This document shows positions 1-8,327 of a stretch of DNA of 64,000 nt, piece by piece; position 1 is the stretch's first letter; each line of letters opens with the position of its first letter. Origin of the DNA: Paraeggerthella hongkongensis. GTDB taxonomy: Bacteria > Actinomycetota > Coriobacteriia > Coriobacteriales > Eggerthellaceae. The DNA lies in NCBI RefSeq assembly GCF_003726035.1, contig NZ_QICD01000011.1, positions 1 to 64,000 of the forward strand, written 5' to 3'. Under the pieces are notes generated by a model. That model saw nothing but the letters and a program-made list of their open reading frames with translations, was not told the DNA's origin and ran no database searches. The position numbers and the translations under genes are program-made.

Positions 1-91
1 AGATGCTGGCAAAGGTGAGGGCACACCCGACAGGTACGGCTCAGGCATCGTCTGGGAGGAGTTCCACATGCCTACGAATTACAGGCAGTGA
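1..91 (+). CDS. C-terminal fragment of an unrecognised protein
   Basis: An open frame runs in from the left edge (first full codon at 2) and ends at a TGA at 89-91. It encodes 29 residues ending in ...GIVWEEFHMPTNYRQ. It is followed at once by a terminator-like hairpin, which supports a true gene end. I do not recognise the family from so short a tail; a redox enzyme would suit the neighbourhood, but that is a guess. Confidence 0.45.
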   Translation, partial: DAGKGEGTPDRYGSGIVWEEFHMPTNYRQ

Positions 92-125
92 ATAATTGGA
101 TCGGACACACTTTTTGAAACATAAC

Positions 126-164
126 CCGCATTCTATTAGCCCAGTTCACAGGGATGCGGCTTTT
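126..164 (+). terminator. Terminator-like hairpin after the left-edge gene
   Basis: CCGCAT (126-131) pairs with ATGCGG (154-159), followed by CTTTT. It lies 35 bp after the stop codon of the left-edge frame. The stem is short, so this is a moderate call. Confidence 0.4.
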
Positions 165-439
165 GAGTGTGCGAGTCCGTACGCAACATTGGAGTAAAAA
201 TCGGGCAGTCAGGGATCACGTGTATGTTGGCGTCGATCTGCCAAGAGCGCGGTTTGGCGTAAAGGAGCAGCTTCTTGGTCGAATACTTCAGGTGCGGGGC
301 GAAGGCTTTTCGCTGTAAAGCGCCACTATCCCGCGGGCGAATGCGAGGGCGCGCCTCCTGAACGCTTCCGTGCGCGGATCCCTCTGCGCATCTCGGAGCC
401 GTCGCTTGATGCGACATGCGTCGTTTGCCCGCTTGTCCG
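165..439. other. Intergenic stretch with no recognisable gene
   Basis: Open frames here are short and overlap each other on the minus strand with arginine-rich, low-information translations. No good ribosome binding site or family signature is seen. It sits downstream of both flanking genes, so it may hold decayed sequence. Confidence 0.4.
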
Positions 440-1846
440 CTACCCTGCGTTTTCGATGCCCAGCAGGTTGAACAGCTCTTTGCGAGAATGCACGTCGAGT
501 TTTTGGTAGATATGCTTCACATGGGTCTTTACGGTGCTGTTCGCTACGAACAACTCGCGTTCGATGTCGGCAGGCTTCTTCTTCTGTGCAAGCAGCAGAA
601 GGATCTCTTCTTCGCGTTGGGTGAGCGCGGCTTGCTCTGCGAGTTCTTGGCACTTTATTCCTAGGCGATTTCTTTCGGTCGGCATGTTTTGGTCGTCTTC
701 GAGGGTTTCCTTGAGCACGGCACCCCATGGGGAGGAGAGTTGCTTTTCCGAAAGCAGCAGCTTTGTTGCGAAAACTACCGACAAGGTGACCACGACGCCC
801 AACGCAACATCAACCGTGAAAGGTGACGCAACAAGGCTCGTGAGGTCTCTTGTTCCGATTCCTGCTTGCACTGAGGCAAGGCGCACTGCTCGCTCGATTC
901 CGAACAGCCATAGCGCGTTGACGCCGTAGCGGTAGACAAGGTTGCTGAGAATGATCATGATCACAATCAAGCAAAGCGTGTAGCTGCCAAGAGCGCAGAA
1001 GCTTGAAATGAAGCTTCCTCGTGGAACGAACTCCCCGAAAGGAACGAGTGAGAACACGATAAGCAGCAAGGCTATCTTGCAAAGTGCGGAGAATTGGAAA
1101 GCCGTGCGACGCAAACTGATGCAGGCGTATACGAGGACGCCTGCAAACACGCAGCCCAATCCCGAGTGGATGCCAAGCGGCCCTTCAAATACATGCTCGC
1201 ACAGTCCGTATGAGAACGAGTAAAGCGCTACGACGGCGATTGGCTTCCAAGGAAGAGAGAACGATCCCCAAGCAGCATGGGGCCGCTCGGTGTCGGGGAG
1301 GTAAGAGTACGCCTGCTTGAGGCATGCGAGCGATACGATTGGGACAAGACAGGCGCAGACGAACAGCCATGGCAGCGCCAAGCCCTTGAAGAGCCACAGG
1401 ATGAGCGATCCGACAACAATTCCTCCGGAGTAGTAAAGGGCTACGCGCAAAGGGTTCAGGCATCCGAAAAGCTCCGACCACAGCAATATGAGAAACGCTA
1501 TGCCCACTCCTCCTGCTACGACGGCGGGGATCCCCAGGTATAGGCCGGTTTCAGGGTCGAGGATGGAGTAGAAATTGCAGCATGTTGATGCGATGAGGCA
1601 GATGGCGGCAACAGGGGCGGGCCACGACTTGCCGTACAGAGGCGCAATCTTGCTTGCGCCAAACGCAACGACGACGAGCGTGATGGCGGTAATCGTGTTG
1701 AATGCGGTGAAACCGGTGAAGGAGCTTGTTTGAAGGGGGAACGCTATCGAAGTGTTGGCGTACAGGGTTTCGGTCCATGCGCGAAAAATCCCCATTCCCG
1801 CAAAGCAGAACGGCATTCCCAGCAGTTTTCTTCGTTCGCCCTCCAT
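440..1846 (-). CDS. LuxR-family regulator with polytopic membrane N-terminus
   Basis: A 468-residue protein with two parts. Residues ~10-390 are a run of about 10-12 hydrophobic segments, like a transporter or receptor body. Residues ~405-465 are a LuxR/GerE helix-turn-helix (LTQREEEILLLLAQ...NSTVKTHVKHIYQKL). The start at 1846 is preceded by AAGGAGGGG. It is divergent from the flavoprotein reductase gene at 2105, and such pairs are typical of Eggerthella and relatives. The inferred role is a membrane-bound sensor-regulator of the neighbouring reductase, with the hydrophobic part sensing a small molecule. The ligand is unknown. There is no receiver or kinase domain, so it would act as a one-component system. 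Confidence 0.88.
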   Translation of the reverse strand: MEGERRKLLGMPFCFAGMGIFRAWTETLYANTSIAFPLQTSSFTGFTAFNTITAITLVVVAFGASKIAPLYGKSWPAPVAAICLIASTCCNFYSILDPETGLYLGIPAVVAGGVGIAFLILLWSELFGCLNPLRVALYYSGGIVVGSLILWLFKGLALPWLFVCACLVPIVSLACLKQAYSYLPDTERPHAAWGSFSLPWKPIAVVALYSFSYGLCEHVFEGPLGIHSGLGCVFAGVLVYACISLRRTAFQFSALCKIALLLIVFSLVPFGEFVPRGSFISSFCALGSYTLCLIVIMIILSNLVYRYGVNALWLFGIERAVRLASVQAGIGTRDLTSLVASPFTVDVALGVVVTLSVVFATKLLLSEKQLSSPWGAVLKETLEDDQNMPTERNRLGIKCQELAEQAALTQREEEILLLLAQKKKPADIERELFVANSTVKTHVKHIYQKLDVHSRKELFNLLGIENAG

Positions 1847-1884
1847 GCGCCCCTCCTTTACGCGTCTCCCCAGACGTGCGGATA

Positions 1885-1910
1885 ATTATACCGACTTGCA
1901 TGAGCTTGCA
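1885..1910 (-). promoter_or_regulatory. Candidate luxR promoter with direct repeats
   Basis: On the minus strand a perfect TATAAT (1890 down to 1885) lies ~40 bp upstream of the luxR start. Just upstream are two direct CTTGCA hexamers spaced by 4 bp (1895-1910). No good -35 is seen at the proper distance, which would suit an activated promoter. Confidence 0.35.
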
Positions 1911-2104
1911 GGGCATCCAATACGTGCGTGAGCTGGAAATCCCCCTGTTTTCAGCAAGAAGGGGGAGAAGGGGAGACGCAAATTCCCCTGCTTAAAGCAG
2001 CTGGCGGGTGACGATCCTTCATCGTTTCCGACGTAGAGTTTTGTCCAGCATCAAGCAGATGCGAGACCGTGCGAAAGCAAAGAGCGAGAAAGGGAGGCGG
2101 TTTC

Positions 2105-3727
2105 ATGAAGGAGTTGTCTCGTAGGGGTTTTCTGACTGCAGCGGCGGTAACGGCTGCGGGTGCGGCTGTTGCGGGTATGGCGGGGTGCTCTCCGAAAGAT
2201 GCTGGGGAGCAGAAGAAGGAAGAGGCGGTGCAGACGCGCTGGAGCTGGGAAACGAAACCCGAGCCTATTGCGGATGGAGACATTACAGAGACCGTCGATA
2301 CTGAAATTTGCATCATAGGATTGGGCTCTTCGGGCACGACGGCTGCACTTGCTGCCGCGCAAAGCGGGGCTAAAGTGACCGTGCTTCAGAAGATGGAGAA
2401 GGTCCAGACGAACGGGTGGTGTGTGGCCGCCTACAATTCCAAGAAGTTCTTGGAAGCGGGCCAGACGTACGATTTGCCTCAGATTTACGCCGATTTTGCC
2501 AACTTGTCCAATGGCCGCGACAATCCGCGTGCGGTCAACCTGTTCCTGCGTCGCAGTGGCGAGGTTGTAGACTACATCATTCGTCAAACGCCTGAGCATA
2601 CGCCCGTCATGTTGGAGAGCGGTCATACGTATGGCTGGTTTATCAACAACGATATGGCGACGCGCTATGAGCAGTTCCGTCTGCTTCTTAATACCATGGT
2701 TGAAAAAGCGGTGGCTGCAGGGGCAAATATCATGTACGAAACCCCTGCGGTTCGTCTTGTCCAGGACGAGAGCGGTCGCGTGACAGGAGTTGTAGGCCAG
2801 CGTAAAGACAAGTCGTATGTGAAAATCAACGCGTCAAAAGGTGTTCTCATGGCCACGGGCGACTTGTCCGACGACCCCGAAATGCTCGAATGCTTCGCTC
2901 CTATGCTGCAAGGCGTGCAGACCATGCACGGCGCGCCATGCAACACGGGCGACGGTCACAAAATGGGTCTTTGGGCCGGTGCGGCCATGGACGAAGGTCC
3001 GCACTGCATCATGATGCACTTCGATCCCACGTGGATGCCCGAAGGCGGTGCTCCCTATTCCGGCATTCCATGGCTGCGCGTGAACCTCAAGGGCGAGCGT
3101 TTTGCGAACGAGGACCTGGGCTATCAGAGCGTTGTTACGTCCGTCCGTCTTCAGCCGGAGCAGACCGCTTTCCAGATTACCGACGCTCATTGGGCCGAGC
3201 ATGCGGCAAAAGGCGATTACAAGCATCCCAACAGTCACAGCCGTGCTACCACGAACCCGGAAGCCGACTGGCAGGACGCTATCGAGCGCGGTGCCATTGT
3301 GAAGGCCGACACGCTTGAAGAGCTTGCGGACGCTTGCGGGATCGAGAAGGCTGCATTCCTCAAGACCGTTGCCCGGTACAACGAGCTTTCCGAAAAGGGC
3401 GTTGACGAAGATTTCGGCGTAAACGGCCAATTTATGTCTTGGAATGCAATCAAGCAGCCTCCGTTCTACGCAGTGAAGCGCATGCCCGCCGTTCTCAGCA
3501 CCGTGAGCGGTTTGAAGATCAACGAAAAGCTTGAAGTGGTGAAGCCCGATGGCGAGCCTCTGGGCGGTCTGTACGCTTCTGGCAACGTTTCCGGTTCGTA
3601 CTATGGCGATGACTACCCGCTGTTCATTACGGGCGGATCGCATGGCCGCGCTTGGACGTTCGGCGTGCTTGCCGTGCGTTCGGCGCTCGGCAAGCTGGAC
3701 GAGCCTCTCGATACCTTGGGCGCGTAG
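2105..3727 (+). CDS. Tat-exported FAD-dependent reductase (fumarate/urocanate reductase-like)
   Basis: 540 residues. The N-terminus has a twin-arginine motif (SRRGFLTAAAV) and a lipobox-like MAGC near residue 25, so it is probably an exported, membrane-anchored lipoprotein. A Rossmann FAD-binding motif follows at ~65-95 (ICIIGLGSSGTTAALAAAQSG); the rest fits the FAD_binding_2 succinate dehydrogenase/fumarate reductase flavoprotein family, with the C-terminal FAD motif GGLYASGNVSG. The ATG at 2105 is chosen over an upstream in-frame ATG (2069) because it follows a purine-rich GGGAGG site and starts the Tat signal directly. The likely role is reduction of a small organic electron acceptor outside the cytoplasm. 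No heme-binding CxxCH is present in this chain, so electrons must come from a separate partner. The substrate cannot be told from sequence. Confidence 0.88.
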   Translation: MKELSRRGFLTAAAVTAAGAAVAGMAGCSPKDAGEQKKEEAVQTRWSWETKPEPIADGDITETVDTEICIIGLGSSGTTAALAAAQSGAKVTVLQKMEKVQTNGWCVAAYNSKKFLEAGQTYDLPQIYADFANLSNGRDNPRAVNLFLRRSGEVVDYIIRQTPEHTPVMLESGHTYGWFINNDMATRYEQFRLLLNTMVEKAVAAGANIMYETPAVRLVQDESGRVTGVVGQRKDKSYVKINASKGVLMATGDLSDDPEMLECFAPMLQGVQTMHGAPCNTGDGHKMGLWAGAAMDEGPHCIMMHFDPTWMPEGGAPYSGIPWLRVNLKGERFANEDLGYQSVVTSVRLQPEQTAFQITDAHWAEHAAKGDYKHPNSHSRATTNPEADWQDAIERGAIVKADTLEELADACGIEKAAFLKTVARYNELSEKGVDEDFGVNGQFMSWNAIKQPPFYAVKRMPAVLSTVSGLKINEKLEVVKPDGEPLGGLYASGNVSGSYYGDDYPLFITGGSHGRAWTFGVLAVRSALGKLDEPLDTLGA

Positions 3728-3782
3728 CCTGCACCCACGGACCTCGCAGCGTCCCCTCCCTCCCCGGGCGCTTGCGAATGCA

Positions 3783-3814
3783 GCCTCCCCGACGGCTTCG
3801 GCTGTCGGGGAGGC
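3783..3814 (+). terminator. Terminator of the first flavoprotein gene
   Basis: GCCTCCCCGAC (3783-3793) pairs with GTCGGGGAGGC (3804-3814), followed by TTTCG. Confidence 0.65.
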
Positions 3815-3997
3815 TTTCGCGTTCGCGATGGATCCGTCGGCCTGTTTCGCGTCAACCCCGCGCTGTTTGCGTGTTGGATCTGGGCAATTCCTAGGCGGCT
3901 TCTTGTCGTGCTCGTTGATTCGTGCTGTAATCGTTTCCTGTATATAGCAGAAAGCAGCTGGGAGCACCTTCGTGCCCATCGTTGATTCGGAGCCGTT

Positions 3998-4822
3998 TTG
4001 ACCGATCTTTCAACCTCGTATCCGTTCGTGTACCTACACGGGATCCTTGCCCATGATCGCAGCGCGATCGAGTCGAACCTGTGGGGCCGCATTCCGCAGG
4101 AGGTTCGTCGACGCGGCGGCATCGCGATGTTCGGAAACCAGGACTCCCTCGGATCCGTTCAATCGAACGTTTACCAGCTTGAGCGTACGCTGGAGATGGC
4201 TTTTAGGCTGACCGAAGCCCCCAAGGTGCACATCATCGCCCATTCCAAAGGGGGCCTCGACGCGCGCTGCTTGGCTCATCGACCGAGCATGCAGGGTCGT
4301 ATCGCCTCCATTACCACGTTCGCAACGCCCCATGGAGGATTGAGAACCGCCGATCATTTTCTCGGGATGAGCTCGTCGTGCTTGGAGAGGATCGCGTCTC
4401 CCATCAACTGGAAGGCCACGAAGAACGGCGACATGTACGCCGACTGCATCGGCGTGCTGCATGATTTGTCGACGGAAGGCGCTGCCCGCTTCAACGAGGC
4501 GTACCCCGATTTGCCCGATATCGTGTACCGGACGTTCGGAGCCGTCGAGCAACCGCGTCATCGCTCGCCTAAGGGCGCGTGGATGCACTGGATGGTGAAA
4601 CGGCACGATGGGGAGAACGACGGGCTGGTTCCCACCTGGTCCACGAAACGCGATCCTTGGCAGGAGCTGCGCGTACCGGAAGGCGAGCCCGGGCTCAACC
4701 ACAACGACGTCATCGATCAGCGCAAGCGCGATACGCCTATCATTACGGGCGACGGGCGCACATGGGACTCCATCGTCGAGGTTCATCTGGATCTTATAGA
4801 GCAGCTCGCTTCCATTCGGTAG
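3998..4822 (+). CDS. Lipase-like alpha/beta hydrolase
   Basis: 274 residues, no signal peptide, so cytoplasmic as read. VYLHGI at ~11-16 is the usual strand/oxyanion start; AHSKGG (~80-85) is the nucleophile elbow with Ser; ENDGLVP (~205) offers the acid and LNHNDV (~233) the catalytic His. This fits the triacylglycerol lipase/PGAP1-like group. The start is a TTG at 3998 with CGGAG about 7 bp upstream. The stop codon at 4820-4822 touches the left arm of a long hairpin repeat that separates it from the convergent aminotransferase gene. The substrate is unknown. Confidence 0.8.
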   Translation: MTDLSTSYPFVYLHGILAHDRSAIESNLWGRIPQEVRRRGGIAMFGNQDSLGSVQSNVYQLERTLEMAFRLTEAPKVHIIAHSKGGLDARCLAHRPSMQGRIASITTFATPHGGLRTADHFLGMSSSCLERIASPINWKATKNGDMYADCIGVLHDLSTEGAARFNEAYPDLPDIVYRTFGAVEQPRHRSPKGAWMHWMVKRHDGENDGLVPTWSTKRDPWQELRVPEGEPGLNHNDVIDQRKRDTPIITGDGRTWDSIVEVHLDLIEQLASIR

Positions 4823-4909
4823 CGGTGAGACGAAGGGACGGGGTCAATGACTCATTTTCGGCCGCAGGCCAGAAAATGAGTCATTGACCCCGTCCCTTCG
4901 TCTCACCGC
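4822..4909. repeat. Long perfect hairpin repeat, copy 1
   Basis: Arms 4822-4859 and 4872-4909 are 38-bp perfect inverted repeats with a 12-bp loop (GGCCGCAGGCCA). The core GGGACGGGGTCAATG recurs at 16587 and 48751. It lies between convergent genes and could also stop transcription from both sides. It resembles REP-type palindromes moved by RAYT transposases; no such transposase is in the window. Confidence 0.9.
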
Positions 4910-4921
4910 CTCTGCTGCGCG

Positions 4922-6211
4922 CTAGCGCAGCAGCTTTTCCACGTAGGCGAGCTTGACGCAGCAAACGAACACGTCCATAGCCTGATCAAGCTCTTCAAGC
5001 GGCGGGAGGCTGGGCGCGATGCGAATGTTCGAGTCGCGCGGATCCCGGCCGTAGGGGTACGTGGCTCCTGCGCCGGTCATGGTAACCCCGGCTTCCTTCG
5101 CCAATTCCACGGCGCGCGCAGCCGTTCCCTCCGGCGCGTCGAGCGACACGAAGTAGCCTCCGCGCGGGTTGCTCCATGAGCATTCGCCCACGTCGGCCAA
5201 TCCCTCTTCCAATTTGCGAACCACCAGCTGAAACTTCGGACGCAGGATGGCGGCATGCTTGCGCATATGCTCCGTCAGTCCTTCGGCGTCGCGCAGGAAG
5301 CGCACGTGGCGCAGCTGGTTGAGCTTGTCGTGCCCGATGGTCTGCGCGCCCATACGACGCTTGATTTCGGCAATGTTCGCCGGGCTGGCCGCCATGGCGG
5401 AAATTCCGGCTCCCGGGAACGTGACCTTGGACGTGGAGGCGAACTTGAAGCAACGGTCGGGATTTCCCGCTTCGGCGCAAGCCTGCGCGATGTCAAGCAG
5501 GAGGTCCTGCTCGTCCACCGCTTCGAACAGGTGGTGCATTCCGTAAGCGTTGTCCCAGAATATACGGAAGTCGGCGGCGGCGCAGGTCATGGACGCCAGG
5601 CGTCGCACCACTTCGTCGGAATACGTGACGCCGCCGGGATTCGAGTACTTCGGCACGCACCAGATTCCCTTGACCGCCGCATCCGATGCGGCGATGCGCT
5701 CCACTTCGTCCATGTCGGGACCGTCTTCGGTCATGGGAACGGGGATCATCTCGATGCCGAACGCCTCGGTCACGCCGAAGTGCCGGTCGTAGCCCGGCGT
5801 CGGGCAGATCCAGGCAACGCGATCGAGCGAGCACCAGGGGGTTGATCCCAAGGTGCCGAACATCCAGCAGCGCGCCACGGTGTCGTACATGATGTTCAAA
5901 CTGGCGTTGCCGAACACGATCACGTTTTCCGGCTTGTCGTCCAGCATGACGGCCATGAGCTCCTTTGCTTCGGGCAGGCCGTCGAGCACGCCGTAGTTGC
6001 GTGCGTCAGCGCCGTCCGCCGCCGTGCAGTCGTCGGTTGTCCGCAGCGTTTCCAGCAGGGGCATGCTCAGGTCGAGCTGAGCCTCGGCGGGTTTCCCGCG
6101 TGCCATGTTGAGCGCCAGGCCCCGTGCTTTGAATGCGGCGTGCTCCCGCTCCAAACTCGCTTTGAGTTCGGCTAGCTCTTCGGTTCCCTGCTCTGCATAG
6201 GCTGTCATCAT
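4922..6211 (-). CDS. Class Ic aspartate/alanine-type aminotransferase
   Basis: 429 residues, a PLP-dependent transaminase. The N-terminal ALNMARGKPAEAQLDLS motif is typical of the Aminotran_MocR (PF12897) group that includes the actinobacterial subgroup-Ic aspartate aminotransferases. The PLP lysine is in FASTSKVTFPGAG (Lys ~262), and the carboxylate-binding Arg is near the C-terminus in SNIRIAPS. Start at 6211 or the adjacent ATG at 6208, with GAAGGA upstream. It stands alone, divergent from the symporter gene at 6454. The likely role is amino-group transfer between aspartate (or alanine) and 2-oxoglutarate. Confidence 0.88.
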   Translation of the reverse strand: MMTAYAEQGTEELAELKASLEREHAAFKARGLALNMARGKPAEAQLDLSMPLLETLRTTDDCTAADGADARNYGVLDGLPEAKELMAVMLDDKPENVIVFGNASLNIMYDTVARCWMFGTLGSTPWCSLDRVAWICPTPGYDRHFGVTEAFGIEMIPVPMTEDGPDMDEVERIAASDAAVKGIWCVPKYSNPGGVTYSDEVVRRLASMTCAAADFRIFWDNAYGMHHLFEAVDEQDLLLDIAQACAEAGNPDRCFKFASTSKVTFPGAGISAMAASPANIAEIKRRMGAQTIGHDKLNQLRHVRFLRDAEGLTEHMRKHAAILRPKFQLVVRKLEEGLADVGECSWSNPRGGYFVSLDAPEGTAARAVELAKEAGVTMTGAGATYPYGRDPRDSNIRIAPSLPPLEELDQAMDVFVCCVKLAYVEKLLR

Positions 6212-6389
6212 GCGTCCTTCCGCCTGATCGAATCGGTTGCGTTGGCTCCTTAGTATAAAGTAAATGATGATCGACGGAGCGATTGTCGAAGGTCATCGTC
6301 GAGCAATATCGGGGAATCGCGCCCGCCGATCCCGACCGAACCCTTGGGCGGCTTGGCGAATAGTCGGCCTTTCGCAGGTGGATATGCCG

Positions 6390-6395
6390 TATAAT
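6390..6395 (+). promoter_or_regulatory. -10 element of the symporter gene
   Basis: Perfect TATAAT about 60 bp upstream of the GTG start. No convincing -35 at 17 bp. Confidence 0.4.
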
Positions 6396-6453
6396 CCCAT
6401 CGTTTCACACATCTTCCGATTCCATCGGACCAATAAGAGGGGAGGGGACGAAC

Positions 6454-8022
6454 GTGGTCACCAGCGATTTCTGGACCGTACTGGCGATGCTCATCTACTT
6501 CATCGTCGTACTGACCATCGGCTTCGTGTACGCGAAGCGATCAAACTCGTCGACGGCCGAGTACTTTTTAGGGGGGCGCGGCGTTGGGCCATGGCTCACG
6601 GCGCTGTCGGCCGAGGCGTCGGATATGTCGGGTTGGCTGCTCATGGGCCTTCCGGGCGTAGCGTATTTCACCGGTGCCTCCGATGCCATGTGGACCGCTA
6701 TCGGCCTGGCGATCGGTACCTACTTGAACTGGAAATTCGTGGCGAAGCGTTTGCGGAAGTATTCCGTGGTGGCGGGCGACTCCATCACGTTGCCGGAATT
6801 CTACAGCAAGCGCTTCCATGATACGAAGAACATCGTATCGACGGTCGCGGCGATCATCATCATGGTCTTTTTCTGCGTCTACGTGGGCAGCTGTTTCGTG
6901 ACCTGCGGAAAACTGTTCGCCACGCTGTTCGGCCTCGATTATTCCACCATGATGGTGCTCGGCGCCATCGTCGTGTTCCTGTACACATTGGTGGGCGGTT
7001 ACCTCTCCGTTGTCGCGACCGACTTCGTGCAGGGCGTGCTCATGTTCTTCGCGCTGGCCGTGGTGTTTATCGGCTCGGTGGCCTGGGCGGGAGGCGTCGA
7101 CAACACGGTGGCGTTCCTGCAGAACATCCCCGGCTTCTTGAGCGGCACGGAAATCGCGGTGCCCATCGTGGACGAGGCCGGCAGGCAGATCGTGGAAAAC
7201 GGTGCGCCGCTGTTCGACGTTCCGGCTGATTATCCGCTCATCACCATCGCTTCCATGCTGGCGTGGGGTCTTGGCTACTTCGGCATGCCGCAGGTGCTCG
7301 TGCGCTTCATGGGCATCCGCGACGCCGAGGAGATCAAGAAATCGCGCGTCATCGCCGTGGTGTGGTGCGTCGTGTCGCTGGCATGCGGCATCTGCATCGG
7401 CCTGGTGGGCCGCGCTATCATCCCCACCGATTTCGCAACGCAGGCGGCGGCCGAGAACGTGTTCATCGTGCTTTCGCAGATGATTCTGCCGCCCTTCATG
7501 TGCGGCGTCGTGGTGTCCGGCATCTTCGCCGCATCCATGAGCTCGTCGTCCTCGTACCTGCTGATCGCCGGTTCGTCGGTGGCCGAGAACATCTTCCGCG
7601 GCGTCATCAAGAAGGACGCCACCGACCGCCAGGTCATGATCGTCGCGCGTCTCACGCTCATCGCGGTATTCCTGTTCGGCATATTCGTGGCGTACGACGA
7701 GAACTCGTCCATCTTCGGCGTGGTCAGCTACGCATGGGCTGGTCTGGGCGCATCGTTCGGACCGCTTACGCTGTGCAGCCTGTACTGGCGCCGCACCAAC
7801 ATGCAAGGCGCGCTGGCCGGCATGATCGCCGGTACGGCAACGGTGCTCATCTGGCATAACCTCGTCAAGCCCCTGGGCGGCGTGTTCGGCATCTACGAGC
7901 TTTTGCCGGCGTTCATCGTGTCGCTTTTGGCCATCGTTATCGTGTCGAAGCTTACCGCTGCGCCGTCAGAGGCCGTGCAGCACGAGTTCGATCACTACAT
8001 GGAGGCCGATGTCTCGAAGTAA
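6454..8022 (+). CDS. putP: Sodium/proline-type symporter
   Basis: 522 residues with about 13 membrane segments; a member of the sodium:solute symporter (SSS) family. N-terminal features match PutP: a first helix at ~5-25, then the family motif AEYFLGGRGVGPWLTALSAEASDMSGWLLMG split over ~37-70, and a serine-rich SSSSSYLL segment near 365 in the sodium-binding helix. The likely role is uptake of L-proline with Na+. A related osmolyte such as pantothenate or betaine is less likely but possible. The start is a GTG at 6454 with AGGGGAGGGG 6-15 bp upstream. A terminator follows. Confidence 0.88.
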   Translation: MVTSDFWTVLAMLIYFIVVLTIGFVYAKRSNSSTAEYFLGGRGVGPWLTALSAEASDMSGWLLMGLPGVAYFTGASDAMWTAIGLAIGTYLNWKFVAKRLRKYSVVAGDSITLPEFYSKRFHDTKNIVSTVAAIIIMVFFCVYVGSCFVTCGKLFATLFGLDYSTMMVLGAIVVFLYTLVGGYLSVVATDFVQGVLMFFALAVVFIGSVAWAGGVDNTVAFLQNIPGFLSGTEIAVPIVDEAGRQIVENGAPLFDVPADYPLITIASMLAWGLGYFGMPQVLVRFMGIRDAEEIKKSRVIAVVWCVVSLACGICIGLVGRAIIPTDFATQAAAENVFIVLSQMILPPFMCGVVVSGIFAASMSSSSSYLLIAGSSVAENIFRGVIKKDATDRQVMIVARLTLIAVFLFGIFVAYDENSSIFGVVSYAWAGLGASFGPLTLCSLYWRRTNMQGALAGMIAGTATVLIWHNLVKPLGGVFGIYELLPAFIVSLLAIVIVSKLTAAPSEAVQHEFDHYMEADVSK

Positions 8023-8052
8023 AGCGGTTTTGCACCTGCCGAACCGAATGGA

Positions 8053-8084
8053 AACGGGCTCGATGCGCAAGCGTCGGGCCCGTT
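8053..8084 (+). terminator. Terminator of the symporter gene
   Basis: AACGGGC (8053-8059) pairs with GCCCGTT (8078-8084), extended by CGA/TCG. The T-run is weak. The rest of the 305-bp gap to 8328 holds no gene I can support, only the promoter below. Confidence 0.55.
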
Positions 8085-8247
8085 CTACTATATATAGGAG
8101 TAGGGGCACAAGTGGTTGTGGTAATGCATTTGCCCAGTTCCCAGGCTCATTAACCCATTGCGAGCCCGATGCGGCGGACGGCTTCTCGAGTGGTTGCTCA
8201 GTCTTTCCTACCTGAGCAGGGGTTATGAAATGCCTCCACAACGCTTT

Positions 8248-8275
8248 TTGTTCCACGGCGCAAACATGGTATTAT
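8248..8275 (+). promoter_or_regulatory. Promoter of the NlpC/P60 gene
   Basis: TTGTTC (8248-8253), 16-bp spacer, TATTAT (8270-8275), about 50 bp before the start codon. Confidence 0.5.
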
Positions 8276-8327
8276 TCGTTCAGCTTTTGCCCATACGTAC
8301 TACGTGCTCAATCTAGGAGGCTTTCGC

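Noticed and set aside
4822-4909. The hairpin repeats as CRISPR repeats
   Set aside because: Copies are tens of kilobases apart, are single, and lack regular spacers or cas genes.
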